A DNA stretch of 64,000 bases from Rhodopseudomonas palustris (GTDB lineage: Bacteria > Pseudomonadota > Alphaproteobacteria > Rhizobiales > Xanthobacteraceae): the NCBI RefSeq assembly GCF_007005445.1, contig NZ_CP041387.1, positions 1,984,001-2,048,000 on the forward strand. Direction: 5' to 3'. Shown here piece after piece: positions 1 to 8,981 of the stretch. Below the pieces are notes generated by a model. That model was not told where the DNA came from. It was given only the letters and a program-made list of their open reading frames with translations, and made no database searches. Made by a program: the position numbers and the translations under genes. Position 1 is the first letter of the stretch; each line of letters starts with the position of its first letter.

Positions 1-759
<759 letters not shown>

Positions 760-787
760 GCGGCAGGAGAGGTTGGACCGACATCAG

Positions 788-815
788 GCCCCGCGGCGCG
801 AGCCGCGGGGCTTTT
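788..815 (+). terminator. intrinsic terminator of hppA
   Basis: A perfect 10-bp stem (GCCCCGCGGC at 788-797, GCCGCGGGGC at 802-811) with a GCGA loop is followed by TTTT. It starts 28 bp after the hppA stop codon. Confidence 0.85.
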
Positions 816-829
816 GCTTGCGGGAACGT

Positions 830-864
830 CGTAGGATGGATTTCGCTGCGCTCGACCCATCTAC
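830..864. repeat. short palindromic intergenic repeat, family D copy 1
   Basis: An imperfect palindrome with arms GTAGGATGGAT and ACCCATCTAC around a CGCTGCGC centre. The core (GATGGxTTTCGCTGCGCTC.ACCCATC type) recurs at 1999-2024. It lies between hppA and the next small gene. Short elements of this type are common between genes in Bradyrhizobium/Rhodopseudomonas genomes (family knowledge, not checked here). Confidence 0.6.
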
Positions 865-919
865 AAACGCCGCGTGTCTGCTACATCAAGCAGCGGCCGA
901 CACAACAACAGGAGCCGCC

Positions 920-1078
920 ATGTCGCTGTCATCCGCCAAGAACTACGCGCTGCGCGCCGCCAAGTCGCAGGACCAGAAGGAGGCCGCCGAATTGCTGTCG
1001 AAGGCGATTCTCGAGCTGGCGAGTTCGATCGAGGCGACCGACGCCAAGATCAAGAAGATCAACAAGGACAAATCATAG
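920..1078 (+). CDS. small hypothetical protein (52 aa)
   Basis: A 52-residue, Lys/Ala-rich, probably helical cytoplasmic protein without membrane segment or cysteines. The ATG at 920 is preceded by AGGAG at a good distance, which supports this start over upstream in-frame alternatives. The sequence (SAKNYALRAAKSQDQKEAA followed by a Leu/Ile-rich helix and a Lys-rich tail) looks like a short amphipathic helical hairpin. I do not recognise a named family. It stands alone between hppA and the hydrolase, 37 bp ahead of the latter, so the two may be co-transcribed. Coding status rests on the ribosome site and codon use typical of the neighbours. Confidence 0.6.
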   Translation: MSLSSAKNYALRAAKSQDQKEAAELLSKAILELASSIEATDAKIKKINKDKS

Positions 1079-1115
1079 GCGTAGGATCGGCCGGGTCCGG
1101 CTGGGAGCTTGGGGC

Positions 1116-1979
1116 ATGGCGATCGACACGGCGACGCTGGAAGCCAACGGCCTGCGCTTTGCGGTCGACATCGCGGGGCAGGGCGACACCGTCGCGCTGC
1201 TGCTGCACGGCTTCCCGGAAGCGCGGCAGTCGTGGCACCGGCAGATCCCTTTCCTGGCGGAACTCGGCTGGCGAGTGGCGGCGCCGGACTTGCGCGGCTA
1301 TGGCGGCTCGGCTCGGCCGAGCGGCAAGGCCGCTTACACGATCGAGCATCTGACCGACGACATCGCGGCACTGTTCGCTGCGCTCGGCGGCAAGCGCCGT
1401 ATCCTGATCGGCCACGATTGGGGCGGGGTGATCGCCTGGCAGGTCGCGCTGCACAGCAAGGTGCATCTCGACGGGCTGGTCATTCTCAACGCGCCGCATC
1501 CCGACGCGTTCGCCCGCGAGCTGCGCCGCGGCTGGACCCAGCGCCGCCGCTCCTGGTACGTCGCCTTCTTCCAATTGCCGTGGCTGCCGGAATGGCTGCT
1601 GACGCGAAAGGGCGGCGCACCGCTGGTGAAGATGTTCAGGAGCCACAGCCACAAGATCCCGGCCGAACAGCTCGAGATTTATCGCCGCAACATCCTACAG
1701 CCGGGCGCGGCCACTGCGATGCTGAACTACTATCGCGCCAACTTCTCCGGCCTTGCCGGCGGCGCCGGCAGCAATCCGGTGATCACCGTGCCGACGCTGA
1801 TGATCTGGGGCAACAACGACCTCGCGCTCGACATCAAGCTGACGGAGGGCAACGAGATGTTCGTCGAAGATTTCACCCTGCGCAAGCTGCCGCGGGCGTC
1901 GCATTGGGTGCAGCAGGACGCACCCGACGAGGTCAATGCGACGATCGCCGAGTGGGCACGGGGCAAGGGGCTGGCGTAG
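1116..1979 (+). CDS. alpha/beta hydrolase, epoxide-hydrolase-like
   Basis: Soluble alpha/beta-hydrolase of 287 residues, of the epoxide hydrolase / haloalkane dehalogenase branch. The oxyanion loop HGFP is near residue 31, the nucleophile elbow GHDWGG places the catalytic Asp at about residue 101, and the NAPHP motif typical of epoxide hydrolases follows. The acid is likely the Asp of WGNND and the base the His of ASHW near the C-terminus. Length fits the family. The substrate cannot be read from sequence; hydrolysis of an epoxide is the best family-level guess, and an ester or halide substrate is possible. A paralogue lies at 37744-38691. Confidence 0.85.
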   Translation: MAIDTATLEANGLRFAVDIAGQGDTVALLLHGFPEARQSWHRQIPFLAELGWRVAAPDLRGYGGSARPSGKAAYTIEHLTDDIAALFAALGGKRRILIGHDWGGVIAWQVALHSKVHLDGLVILNAPHPDAFARELRRGWTQRRRSWYVAFFQLPWLPEWLLTRKGGAPLVKMFRSHSHKIPAEQLEIYRRNILQPGAATAMLNYYRANFSGLAGGAGSNPVITVPTLMIWGNNDLALDIKLTEGNEMFVEDFTLRKLPRASHWVQQDAPDEVNATIAEWARGKGLA

Positions 1980-1998
1980 CCGGGGACTGCGCTGCTGA

Positions 1999-2024
1999 GA
2001 TGGGTTCGCTGCGCTCAACCCATC
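1999..2024. repeat. short palindromic intergenic repeat, family D copy 2
   Basis: GATGGGTT (1999-2006) and AACCCATC (2017-2024) form a perfect 8-bp inverted repeat around CGCTGCGC. It matches the element at 830-864 and lies between the convergent hydrolase and bamE genes, where it could also act as a terminator stem. Confidence 0.6.
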
Positions 2025-2049
2025 AGGCCATGACCTGGAAGCCTCCGCC

Positions 2050-2535
2050 TCAGCGGAAGCTGATCAGCCGGAACAGCGGCGCCAGATAGCTCATCTCCTG
2101 GCCGGAGGTCGGCGTGGTGCGGCTGATGAAGTCGAAGATCTTGCCGTCCTGCAGGCCGTAATTGGCGATACGGCGGACTTGGCGGTTCTTGTCGAAATAG
2201 ATCGCGATCACGCGCTGGTCGATCACCTTCTGCGGCATGAACGCGACCGCACGCTCGGTGCGTTGGGAGATGTAGTAGAACACCTCGCCGTCCAGTGTCG
2301 CGACGGTCGACGGCGTGCCCATCACCAGCAGCACCTGATCCTGGCTGGCGCCGATCGGGATCTGCTCCAGCGCACCGTTGGGCAGAATGTAGCCTTTCTG
2401 GAATTGCTCCGACGTGCAGGCCCCCATGCCGGCGCCGACCAAAGTCAGCGCCACGGCCAGGCCGAGGCTGCGCGGCAGCGAGAAAAGGCTTCGCGGCGCG
2501 TCGGCGCGCCCGCTTCGGTCGATCGAAATACTCAT
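2050..2535 (-). CDS. bamE: outer membrane protein assembly factor BamE (SmpA/OmlA family)
   Basis: Periplasmic-facing lipoprotein subunit of the BAM complex that inserts beta-barrel proteins into the outer membrane. The 161-residue product has a hydrophobic signal segment (about residues 20-39) ending in GAGMGAC, with Cys40 as the likely lipidated residue, followed by the SmpA/OmlA fold with the family signatures GASQDQVLLVMGTPS and ATLDGEVFYYISQRTE. The ATG at 2535 was chosen; an in-frame ATG nine codons upstream is an alternative. It is divergent from the bc1 chaperone gene, an arrangement usual in alphaproteobacteria. Confidence 0.9.
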   Translation of the reverse strand: MSISIDRSGRADAPRSLFSLPRSLGLAVALTLVGAGMGACTSEQFQKGYILPNGALEQIPIGASQDQVLLVMGTPSTVATLDGEVFYYISQRTERAVAFMPQKVIDQRVIAIYFDKNRQVRRIANYGLQDGKIFDFISRTTPTSGQEMSYLAPLFRLISFR

Positions 2536-2643
2536 CCGGGAGTTGGCCTCATCCCCTTGCATCGCGCAGGGCGTTGACGTACCGGGCAGGAACTCGGAAA
2601 GCAATCCCGAAAGGCCCGCACGGGCCCGGACCTGGAACCCGCG

Positions 2644-3180
2644 ATGATCTGGCCGTTCAATCTGCTCCGTCCGCCCCGGACGCCGCCGCGCGGCACCATT
2701 GAAGCGATCTATGGCACGATCGTGACGCAATCGCGCCTGCCGGCCTTTTATCAGGAATTCGGCGTCGCCGACACGGTCAACGGCCGATTCGAGATGCTGG
2801 TGGTGCATCTGTGGCTGGTGCTGCGGCGGATTCGCAGCATCCAGGATGCCTCGCCGTTCGCCCAGGCGCTGTTCGACTATTTCTGCAGCGACCTCGACGC
2901 CAACCTGCGCGAGCTTGGGGTCGGCGATCTGTCGGTGCCGAAGCGGATGCAGGCGTTCGGCGAGGCGTTCTACGGCCGCTCGGCGGCGTATGATCTGGCG
3001 CTCACCGAAGGCCGCGAAGACCTCGAGCTGGCGCTGAACCGGAACGTTCTCGACGGCGCCGACATTGAAAATGCACGGAAGCTGGCGGTCTATGTCGGGC
3101 AGGTGATCGCGGCGCTCGACGCCGTGCCGCCGGCCAAGCTGCGCAGCGGCGAATTGCCGTTTCCGCAGCCGACTGCGTAA
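2644..3180 (+). CDS. ubiquinol-cytochrome c chaperone family protein
   Basis: A 178-residue protein of the Cbp3/UQCC1-like chaperone family, which assists cytochrome b/bc1 assembly. Family hallmarks seen are the N-terminal YGTIVTQSRLPAFYQEFGVAD region, the FEMLVVHLWLVLRR helix and a VPKRMQAFGEAFYGR segment. There is no signal peptide, so it acts on the cytoplasmic side of the membrane. It is followed 18 bp later by the DUF177 gene, and the pair is probably one transcription unit. The divergent promoter region to bamE is 108 bp long. Confidence 0.88.
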   Translation: MIWPFNLLRPPRTPPRGTIEAIYGTIVTQSRLPAFYQEFGVADTVNGRFEMLVVHLWLVLRRIRSIQDASPFAQALFDYFCSDLDANLRELGVGDLSVPKRMQAFGEAFYGRSAAYDLALTEGREDLELALNRNVLDGADIENARKLAVYVGQVIAALDAVPPAKLRSGELPFPQPTA

Positions 3181-3198
3181 GACAAAGGACGCTTGACG

Positions 3199-3762
3199 AT
3201 GGCGAGCGAAGACAATCCGTGGAGCGTGCCGGTCGTGGTGCTGCAGATTCCGGAGACCGGGCTGCATCGCGACATCGCGGCGACCGCGCCTCAGTGCGAG
3301 GCGATCAGCGCGCTCGGCGGCCTGCGCGGCGTCGCCGAGGCGTCTGCGTCTTTTGATCTGAAGCCGTTCGCCGACGGCCGCGTTCAGGTCACCGGCCGGG
3401 TGCGCGCCAAGGTCACCCAGACCTGCGTGGTGACGCTCGATCCGGTCGACAACCTCGTCGACGAGGCGGTCGATCTCACCTTCCTGCCGCCGGAGCAAAT
3501 TCGCGAAATGGCCGATTCGGTCGATGACGACGGCGAGCCCGATCCGGGCGATCCGCCGGAGGCGATCGAGCGCGGCATGATCGATATCGGCCGTGTCGCG
3601 ACCGACGCGCTGTTTCTCGGGCTCGACCCCTATCCGCGCAAGCCAGACGCGGTGTTCGAGCCGGTCGTCGACCGCGACGATCCCGATATGAACCCGTTCG
3701 CGGCGCTGAAAGCGCTGCAACTGCCGACCGGCACCGCGGCCCCGCGCAAGCCGAAACGCTGA
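3199..3762 (+). CDS. DUF177 / YceD family protein
   Basis: A 187-residue acidic protein of the YceD (DUF177) family, which in bacteria is coupled to 23S rRNA accumulation or ribosome and fatty acid gene neighbourhoods. The central segment RVRAKVTQTCVVTLDPV matches the family core. A highly acidic loop (DSVDDDGEPDPGDPPE) and the C-terminal LDPYPRKPDAVFEP follow. I placed the start at the ATG at 3199; a TTG two codons upstream is the alternative. It lies ahead of plsX-fabH, as in most alphaproteobacteria, but is separated from plsX by a terminator-like hairpin. No rpmF gene is seen between them. Confidence 0.85.
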   Translation: MASEDNPWSVPVVVLQIPETGLHRDIAATAPQCEAISALGGLRGVAEASASFDLKPFADGRVQVTGRVRAKVTQTCVVTLDPVDNLVDEAVDLTFLPPEQIREMADSVDDDGEPDPGDPPEAIERGMIDIGRVATDALFLGLDPYPRKPDAVFEPVVDRDDPDMNPFAALKALQLPTGTAAPRKPKR

Positions 3763-3932
3763 CCCCGCGGCGGCTGCCAGGCGCGCCACGGCCGTGCCGG
3801 AGCGCTGCCGAAAGACGCCCGCCGACACGCTACGAAATGCGACTTAAATCTGCCCGATCAAGATGTTGTATCGGGGCGGAGAACGGCTATTGTCCGGCCG
3901 CATCGGTGTGCAGCGCTGCACGCTTTATCACC

Positions 3933-3954
3933 GCCCCCCGATGGGGCTTTTTTT
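3933..3954 (+). terminator. strong intrinsic terminator or plsX leader attenuator
   Basis: GCCCC (3933-3937) and GGGGC (3943-3947) form a 5-bp GC stem with a CCGAT loop, followed directly by seven T residues. It ends only about 55 bp before the plsX start codon. It may simply end the DUF177 transcript, or sit in the plsX leader and attenuate it. Confidence 0.7.
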
Positions 3955-4008
3955 GAGTCCGCGGCCAAGCGCTTCAAGGTCGCAGGCGATCAGGCTTCCG
4001 GAACGCCC

Positions 4009-5070
4009 ATGCCTCAGAAAGTTCGAATCGCGCTCGACGCAATGGGGGGCGATTTCGGCCCCTCCGTCGTGATCCCCGGCGCGGCGATCTCCCTCGGCCG
4101 GCATCCGGACGTCGAATTCCTGCTCTATGGCGATGCCAAGCTGATCGAGAAGGAGCTTGCCGCGCATCCGGCGCTGCGCAAGGCGTCGCGGGTGATTCAC
4201 ACCGACGTCGCGGTGGCGATGCACGACAAGCCGAGCGTGGCGCTGCGCCGCGGCCGCTACAAATCGTCGATGTGGCAGGCGATCGATGCGGTGAAGAAGG
4301 CCGAGGCCGACGTCACGGTGTCGGCCGGCAACACCGGCGCACTGATGGCGATGGCGCGATTCTGTCTACGAACGCTGCCCGGGATCGATCGTCCGGCGAT
4401 CGCCGCCACCTGGCCGACGATGCGCGGCGATTCGGTGGTGCTCGATCTCGGCGCCTCGATCGGCGGCGACGCACACCACCTCAAGGCGCTGGCGGTGATG
4501 GGCGCGGCGATGGCCAGCGTGCTGTTCGATCTCGAACGACCGACGGTCGGCCTGCTCAACATCGGGGTCGAGGAAATCAAGGGCGGCGAAGAGATCCGCG
4601 AAGCCGCCGAGCTGTTGCGCGCGATGGATTCGCAACGGTTCGAATTCATCGGCTTCGTCGAGGGCGACGGTATCGGCAAGGGCGCCGCCGACGTGATCGT
4701 GTCGGAAGGCTTCGCCGGCAATATTGCGCTGAAAGCGGCGGAGGGCACCGCCCGCCAGCTCGCCGAATATCTTCGCGCCGCGATGTCCCGGACCTGGCGG
4801 TCGAAGATCGGCTATCTATTCGCGCGCGACGCCTTCAAGGCGCTCAAGGACAAGATGGACCCCAACAAGTCCAACGGCGGCGTCTTCCTCGGCCTCAACG
4901 GAATCGTGGTCAAGAGCCACGGCGGAACCAATGCCGAGGGCTTTGCCTATGCGGTCGATGTTGGCTATGACATGGTCCGCTACGATCTCCTGACCAAGAT
5001 CAATCAAACGCTCAATCGTGATGCCGGCGCGTTGGTCGCGACGCCGGGTGTCCAGGAGGCTGTCTCGTGA
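4009..5070 (+). CDS. plsX: phosphate acyltransferase PlsX
   Basis: Makes acyl-phosphate from acyl-ACP, the first committed step of phospholipid synthesis with PlsY. The 353-residue protein starts with the classical [13 protein letters not shown] motif and contains [35 protein letters not shown] and [18 protein letters not shown], all typical. It is a soluble, membrane-associated enzyme. Its stop codon overlaps the GTG start of fabH by four bases, so the two are translationally coupled. Confidence 0.98.
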   Translation: MPQKVRIALDAMGGDFGPSVVIPGAAISLGRHPDVEFLLYGDAKLIEKELAAHPALRKASRVIHTDVAVAMHDKPSVALRRGRYKSSMWQAIDAVKKAEADVTVSAGNTGALMAMARFCLRTLPGIDRPAIAATWPTMRGDSVVLDLGASIGGDAHHLKALAVMGAAMASVLFDLERPTVGLLNIGVEEIKGGEEIREAAELLRAMDSQRFEFIGFVEGDGIGKGAADVIVSEGFAGNIALKAAEGTARQLAEYLRAAMSRTWRSKIGYLFARDAFKALKDKMDPNKSNGGVFLGLNGIVVKSHGGTNAEGFAYAVDVGYDMVRYDLLTKINQTLNRDAGALVATPGVQEAVS

Positions 5071-6044
5071 CGGTGATTCGTTCGGTCGTACTGGGCTGCG
5101 GCGCTTACTTGCCGGAGCGGGTTCTCACCAACGAAGAGCTGGCCCGGACCGTCGACACCTCGGACGAATGGATCGTCCAGCGCACCGGAATTCGCGAGCG
5201 CCATATCGCCGCCGACGGCGAATTCACCTCGCATCTGGCCACCAAGGCCGCCCAGGCGGCGCTCGACAATGCCGGCCTGACCGCCGATCAGATCGACCTG
5301 ATCGTGCTGGCGACCTCGACCCCTGACCACACCTTCCCGGCGACCGCGGTGCAGGTGCAGGCCGCGCTCGGCATGACCCACGGCGTCGCCTTCGACCTGC
5401 AGGCGGTGTGCTCCGGCTTCGTGTTCGCGGTCGCCACTGCGGACAATTACCTGCGGGCCGGCTCGGCCAAGCGAGCGCTGGTGATCGGCGCCGAGACCTT
5501 CTCCCGCATCCTCGATTGGAATGATCGTGGCACTTGCGTGCTGTTCGGCGACGGCGCCGGCGCGATCGTGCTCGAAGCGCAGGAAGGCTGGGGCACTTCC
5601 GCCGACCGCGGCGTGCTAACCACGCATCTGCGCTCGGACGGCCGTCACAAACACAAGTTGTATGTCGACGGCGGCCCGTCGAGCACCCAGACCGTCGGCC
5701 ATCTGCGGATGGAAGGACGCGAGGTGTTCAAGCACGCGGTCGGCATGATCACCGGGGTGATCGTCGACGCGTTCAACGCTTCCGGCACCAGTGCCGACAA
5801 TGTCGACTGGTTCGTGCCGCATCAGGCCAACAAGCGCATCATCGACGCCTCGGCCCAGAAGCTGCATATCGCGCCCGAGAAGGTGGTGATGACGGTCGAC
5901 CGTCACGGCAACACCTCGGCGGCATCGATCCCGCTGGCATTGTGCACTGCAGTCCAGGACGGCCGTATCCAGAAGGGCCACCTGGTTTTGCTCGAAGCGA
6001 TGGGCGGCGGCTTCACCTGGGGCGCTGCGCTGCTCCGCTGGTAG
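5067..6044 (+). CDS. fabH: beta-ketoacyl-ACP synthase III
   Basis: Starts fatty acid synthesis by condensing acetyl-CoA with malonyl-ACP. The 325-residue protein has [16 protein letters not shown] near the N-terminus and the catalytic Cys in LQAVCSGF (about residue 113). The catalytic His is in [13 protein letters not shown] and the Asn in [14 protein letters not shown]. The GTG start overlaps the plsX stop (GTGA), which fixes it. ihfA follows after a 142-bp gap with its own promoter candidate. Confidence 0.98.
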   Translation: MTVIRSVVLGCGAYLPERVLTNEELARTVDTSDEWIVQRTGIRERHIAADGEFTSHLATKAAQAALDNAGLTADQIDLIVLATSTPDHTFPATAVQVQAALGMTHGVAFDLQAVCSGFVFAVATADNYLRAGSAKRALVIGAETFSRILDWNDRGTCVLFGDGAGAIVLEAQEGWGTSADRGVLTTHLRSDGRHKHKLYVDGGPSSTQTVGHLRMEGREVFKHAVGMITGVIVDAFNASGTSADNVDWFVPHQANKRIIDASAQKLHIAPEKVVMTVDRHGNTSAASIPLALCTAVQDGRIQKGHLVLLEAMGGGFTWGAALLRW

Positions 6045-6119
6045 TCGGACGCGTAAGATTTTAGCAGCATTTCCATGACGTTCGGTGCTAACTTTGAGAC
6101 GCTTCAAGACGCGGCGCTG

Positions 6120-6148
6120 TTGACCGCCGATTGTTAACCTCTTAATTT
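6120..6148 (+). promoter_or_regulatory. candidate sigma-70-type promoter of ihfA-merR
   Basis: TTGACC at 6120-6125 and TTAATT/TAATTT at 6142-6148 with a 16-17 bp spacer stand upstream of ihfA in an otherwise AT-richer gap. This is a motif match only. Confidence 0.45.
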
Positions 6149-6186
6149 CAGCGCAGATTTTCTTTCGCCGTGAGGTGGGGCAGGCG

Positions 6187-6543
6187 ATGGCCGGACGAAC
6201 AGTCACACGTGTCGATCTATGCGAGGCGGTCTACCAGAAGGTCGGACTGTCGCGCACCGAGTCGTCGGCATTCGTCGAACTGGTGTTGAAGGAAATCACC
6301 GACTGCCTGGAGCGGGGCGAGACGGTGAAGCTGTCGTCGTTCGGATCGTTCCTGGTGCGGCAGAAGGGGGAGCGTGTCGGGCGCAACCCGAAGACCGGCA
6401 CCGAGGTGCCGATCTCGCCGCGGCGGGTGATGGTGTTCAAGCCGTCGGCGATCCTCAAGCAGCGCATCAACGCCAATGGCGCTGTGCCTGCGTCGACTAC
6501 AGAATCTGACGAAAATACCGCGCAAACCGCCTCCGGCGGCTGA
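6187..6543 (+). CDS. ihfA: integration host factor alpha subunit
   Basis: DNA-bending nucleoid protein that forms a heterodimer with IhfB and assists promoters, recombination and replication. The 118-residue protein carries the HU/IHF fold: [20 protein letters not shown] at the N-terminus and [20 protein letters not shown] around the DNA-contacting arm with its conserved Pro. The C-terminal tail (about 20 residues, Thr/Ser/Glu-rich) is longer than in E. coli. The ATG at 6187 is preferred over the GTG at 6175 by comparison with family N-termini. A MerR regulator follows 14 bp downstream, the usual alphaproteobacterial pairing. Confidence 0.96.
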   Translation: MAGRTVTRVDLCEAVYQKVGLSRTESSAFVELVLKEITDCLERGETVKLSSFGSFLVRQKGERVGRNPKTGTEVPISPRRVMVFKPSAILKQRINANGAVPASTTESDENTAQTASGG

Positions 6544-6557
6544 CGGGGAGCTGGCCC

Positions 6558-7298
6558 TTGGACAAGGCGCCCGACGCATTCCGCACCATCAGCGAGGTCG
6601 CAGCCGATCTCGACATTCCGCAGCACGTGCTGCGGTTCTGGGAGACACGGTTCAGCCAGATCAAGCCGATGAAGCGGTCGGGCGGCCGGCGCTACTACCG
6701 GCCCGACGACGTCGATCTGCTCAAGGGCATCCGCCGGCTGCTGTACGGCGAGGGGTACACCATCCGCGGGGTGCAGCGGATCCTCAAAGAGCACGGCATC
6801 AAGTCGGTGCAACGGCTGGCTGACGCCGAGGTTCACGCCAGCTTCGGCGCGGTCGAGGCGGCGATCACCAGGTCCGTCGCGGAAGACGAAGAGTTCGAGC
6901 CGGTCCCCGGCGGCATCGACGCCGATGACGACGACTACGACGGCGAGGACGAGGGGCTCGATCTGCACGCCGCAATGGCCGAGCCGGACCGTCGCGCCGC
7001 GCCATCACCCGCGCCGCGCCGCCACGTTGAGGCGGAGCCGCGCCACGCGCCGCGGTTCGATGATCACGAGGACGACGATTTCGCCGTCGAGCCGGCTTCC
7101 GTCATGGCTGCTCCCGGCCGCGCGCCACGGTTCGATCTGCCGCCGCTTGAGTTTCCCGCCGCCAAGCTGCCGCCGGCGCCGCCTCCGGTCGATCTGGCTC
7201 CGCTCCGCACCGTACTCAGCGACCTGATCGCCTGCCGCGAGCTGCTCGACGCCGCGATCAAGGATGGCCGAGGGCAGGCGGATAGTCTTGAGCAATAG
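6558..7298 (+). CDS. MerR family transcriptional regulator
   Basis: A 246-residue protein with an N-terminal MerR winged helix-turn-helix (about residues 8-78: [20 protein letters not shown], then [20 protein letters not shown] and [10 protein letters not shown]). The C-terminal half is low-complexity, rich in Asp/Glu and Pro ([13 protein letters not shown] around residue 120), ending in a short helix. No metal-binding Cys cluster is present, so it is unlikely to be a metal sensor. Translation starts at TTG 6558 behind a GGGGAG ribosome site. It is co-transcribed with ihfA. Its target is unknown. Confidence 0.88.
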   Translation: MDKAPDAFRTISEVAADLDIPQHVLRFWETRFSQIKPMKRSGGRRYYRPDDVDLLKGIRRLLYGEGYTIRGVQRILKEHGIKSVQRLADAEVHASFGAVEAAITRSVAEDEEFEPVPGGIDADDDDYDGEDEGLDLHAAMAEPDRRAAPSPAPRRHVEAEPRHAPRFDDHEDDDFAVEPASVMAAPGRAPRFDLPPLEFPAAKLPPAPPPVDLAPLRTVLSDLIACRELLDAAIKDGRGQADSLEQ

Positions 7299-7339
7299 TC
7301 TCAAGAAGCGCCTTTAAGCGTAGACAAAGCCAGTGTTTT

Positions 7340-7450
7340 CGTCGTGGCCGGGCAAGTCCCGGCCATCCACGATCGGGCTTCTCGGCGAACACGGAGCCTT
7401 TTCGTTGTCAGCCAAGACACGGATGCCCGAGACATGCCATGGCATCTGGC
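7340..7450. repeat. intergenic repeat family B, copy 1
   Basis: A 32-nt core from 7340 to 7371 (CGTCGTGGCCGGGCAAGTCC and on to CATCCACG) matches 29 of 32 positions at 28079-28110. A second half with GACACGGATGCCCGA (about 7416-7430) corresponds to the right half of the other copy. The arms are partially complementary, so the element can fold. It fills most of the 316-bp gene-free stretch 7299-7614 between the MerR gene and tRNA-Pro. No credible open reading frame was seen there. Confidence 0.7.
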
Positions 7451-7566
7451 TGTGCAACTGCTGGCGGCCAACACGGTCGGCGGTGGCTGGGGCGCGGACG
7501 CGAACGGATCAACGGGCCCAGCCCCGCATTCTAAGCCAAACACGCTTCGAATTGATCCTCCGCAGC

Positions 7567-7595
7567 TTGCGCGAACGCGCGATCGCCGCTACAGC
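7567..7595 (+). promoter_or_regulatory. candidate promoter of tRNA-Pro
   Basis: TTGCGC (7567-7572) and TACAGC (7590-7595), 17 bp apart, lie 19 bp before the mature tRNA 5' end. This is a motif-level match only. Confidence 0.35.
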
Positions 7596-7614
7596 ATCAG
7601 GGCCGAAACGGCAT

Positions 7615-7692
7615 CGGAGCGTGGCGCAGCCCGGTTAGCGCACTAGTCTGGGAGACTAGGGGTCGAAGGTTCAAATCCTTTCGCTCCGACCA
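7615..7692 (+). tRNA. tRNA-Pro (anticodon GGG)
   Basis: A full cloverleaf can be drawn. The acceptor stem CGGAGCG pairs with CGCTCCG at 7682-7688, followed by discriminator A and an encoded CCA. The D arm is GCGC/GCGC with a GG-containing loop. The anticodon arm CTAGT/ACTAG has the loop CTGGGAG, giving GGG. The T arm GAAGG/CCTTT has the loop TTCAAAT. It reads CCC/CCU proline codons. Confidence 0.95.
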
Positions 7693-7892
7693 TTCGCAGC
7701 GATTGCTGCGCGTTGATCAGTGGTTCGATCGCCCCTTTAGAGCAGTGTTTGACAGATCTGACCGGCTATCTCGGTTCGCGACGAGTGGCGGCGTCGTCAC
7801 CGCCGCCGACGCTGTTAGCATTCTTCCGCATCCTTCCGTGCTTCATTGAAATGTCATAACCTCGTTGCATCGCGACAAGCGAGGATTCGACA

Positions 7893-8330
7893 ATGCGACT
7901 GCGTGTGCGAAAGGCGGCCCATTTTCTCGAAAGGTCCGGGCTGGCGCTGGCCGGCGCGGCGTGCGGCACCTTTGTTGGCGCCCATGTCGGCACCAGCTTC
8001 GCGGCGCTGACCACCATCGGATTCCTGCTGGCGATGATCGCGCTCGGCGCGGTGGGCTTCTATCTCGGCATCGACATTCCGCCGCTGTCGTTCCACGAAC
8101 CGGACGAGCAGCCGCGCGGACGCGGCAAGATCGACACCGCCGAATTTCTCAGCGCGTTCGGTACCTTTCTGGCGACGCTGGCGGCGTTCGTATCGGTGAC
8201 CGCCGTGGTGCTGCGGCTCAATCTGCATTCCAGCCTGAGCTGGCTGATCCTGGCCGGCTGGCTTGGCGGCGTCACCATGCAGATCTTCGCCGGCGCGATC
8301 GCCCGGCTGCAGCGGCGCCACAGCCATTGA
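7893..8330 (+). CDS. hypothetical integral membrane protein (145 aa)
   Basis: A small protein with about four hydrophobic segments: residues ~16-36 and ~40-58 (LTTIGFLLAMIALGAVGFYLGI), then ~85-105 (GTFLATLAAFVSVTAVVL) and ~112-132. A hydrophilic Pro/Arg-rich loop (HEPDEQPRGRGK) separates the second and third. No motif identifies a function. It is monocistronic and followed by a strong terminator at 8358. The function is unknown; it is likely conserved only in close relatives. Confidence 0.75.
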   Translation: MRLRVRKAAHFLERSGLALAGAACGTFVGAHVGTSFAALTTIGFLLAMIALGAVGFYLGIDIPPLSFHEPDEQPRGRGKIDTAEFLSAFGTFLATLAAFVSVTAVVLRLNLHSSLSWLILAGWLGGVTMQIFAGAIARLQRRHSH

Positions 8331-8357
8331 TCCATCCGGACCGGGTGAACCAAAACG

Positions 8358-8381
8358 AAAGCCGCCCCGGAGGGCGGCTTT
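8358..8381. terminator. intrinsic, probably bidirectional terminator
   Basis: A perfect 10-bp stem AAAGCCGCCC / GGGCGGCTTT with a CGGA loop lies between the convergent genes ending at 8330 and 8445. A-rich and T-rich sides allow termination in both directions. Confidence 0.85.
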
Positions 8382-8444
8382 CCAGTATCGTGGCGAGTTC
8401 TGCTTGGCCTGGCCCGGCGCGCGCGGGCAGGCTCCGCAGCGGGA

Positions 8445-8762
8445 TTACTTGCGCCCCAGCACGCCGGCGACCGACTGCGGCAGCGGAATCTTGGCGACGA
8501 GCTGCGGTGCGAACACGACTGCCGCGATCGCCAGCGCGATCAGCACCGGCAGGAATTCGAACGACGACACCTCGACCACGATCCAGATCGCGACGATCAG
8601 CGCGGCGAGTTCAGCGGCGAAATACATCAGCACCGTGGTGAAGCCGGGCTTGGGTGCTTTGGTCAGCGGCGGCGCGATGAAGGCGACGAACACCGAAAAC
8701 ACCAGAAGCGCAGCCAGCAACAGGAACAGAAAGGCCGCGGTCTGAAGTGTGGCTGCCAGCAT
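8445..8762 (-). CDS. hypothetical membrane protein (105 aa)
   Basis: A very hydrophobic 105-residue protein with three to four predicted helices: residues ~5-30 (LQTAAFLFLLLAALLVFSVF), ~45-63 (VLMYFAAELAALIVAIWIVV) and ~68-88. No charged catalytic or binding motif is seen. It is transcribed alone on the minus strand, convergent with the gene at 7893. The function is unknown. Confidence 0.7.
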   Translation of the reverse strand: MLAATLQTAAFLFLLLAALLVFSVFVAFIAPPLTKAPKPGFTTVLMYFAAELAALIVAIWIVVEVSSFEFLPVLIALAIAAVVFAPQLVAKIPLPQSVAGVLGRK

Positions 8763-8981
8763 CAAGGGTCTCCTCGGATCGACTGAATCTGGCTGCAAGA
8801 CTAGGGCAATTCGCCGAATCGCAAAAGCGCGCCGCTTGTCCGGAACGCGCCTGACGACGAATGCCGGCCTCACCGCTGCGCCGTTGACGCCGCGGACTCG
8901 CGCCGGCGGGTCCGCGCGGCTAAGCTGGCCGCCAAGCCGTGCAGCAAGCGCGGCACCGATAGATCGATAGGGAGTTCGCCC

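Noticed and set aside
2050..3828. Long N-terminal extension of bamE (592 codons in total)
   Set aside because: The extension is antisense to the bc1 chaperone and DUF177 genes; the signal peptide and lipobox define the start near 2535.
6130..6148. CtrA-type site (TTAA ... TTAA) upstream of ihfA
   Set aside because: The two TTAA half sites are only 4 bp apart; the CtrA consensus needs about 7.
7615..7692. tRNA-Pro as an integration site for a mobile island
   Set aside because: No integrase gene and no duplicated tRNA 3' end were seen downstream within the window.
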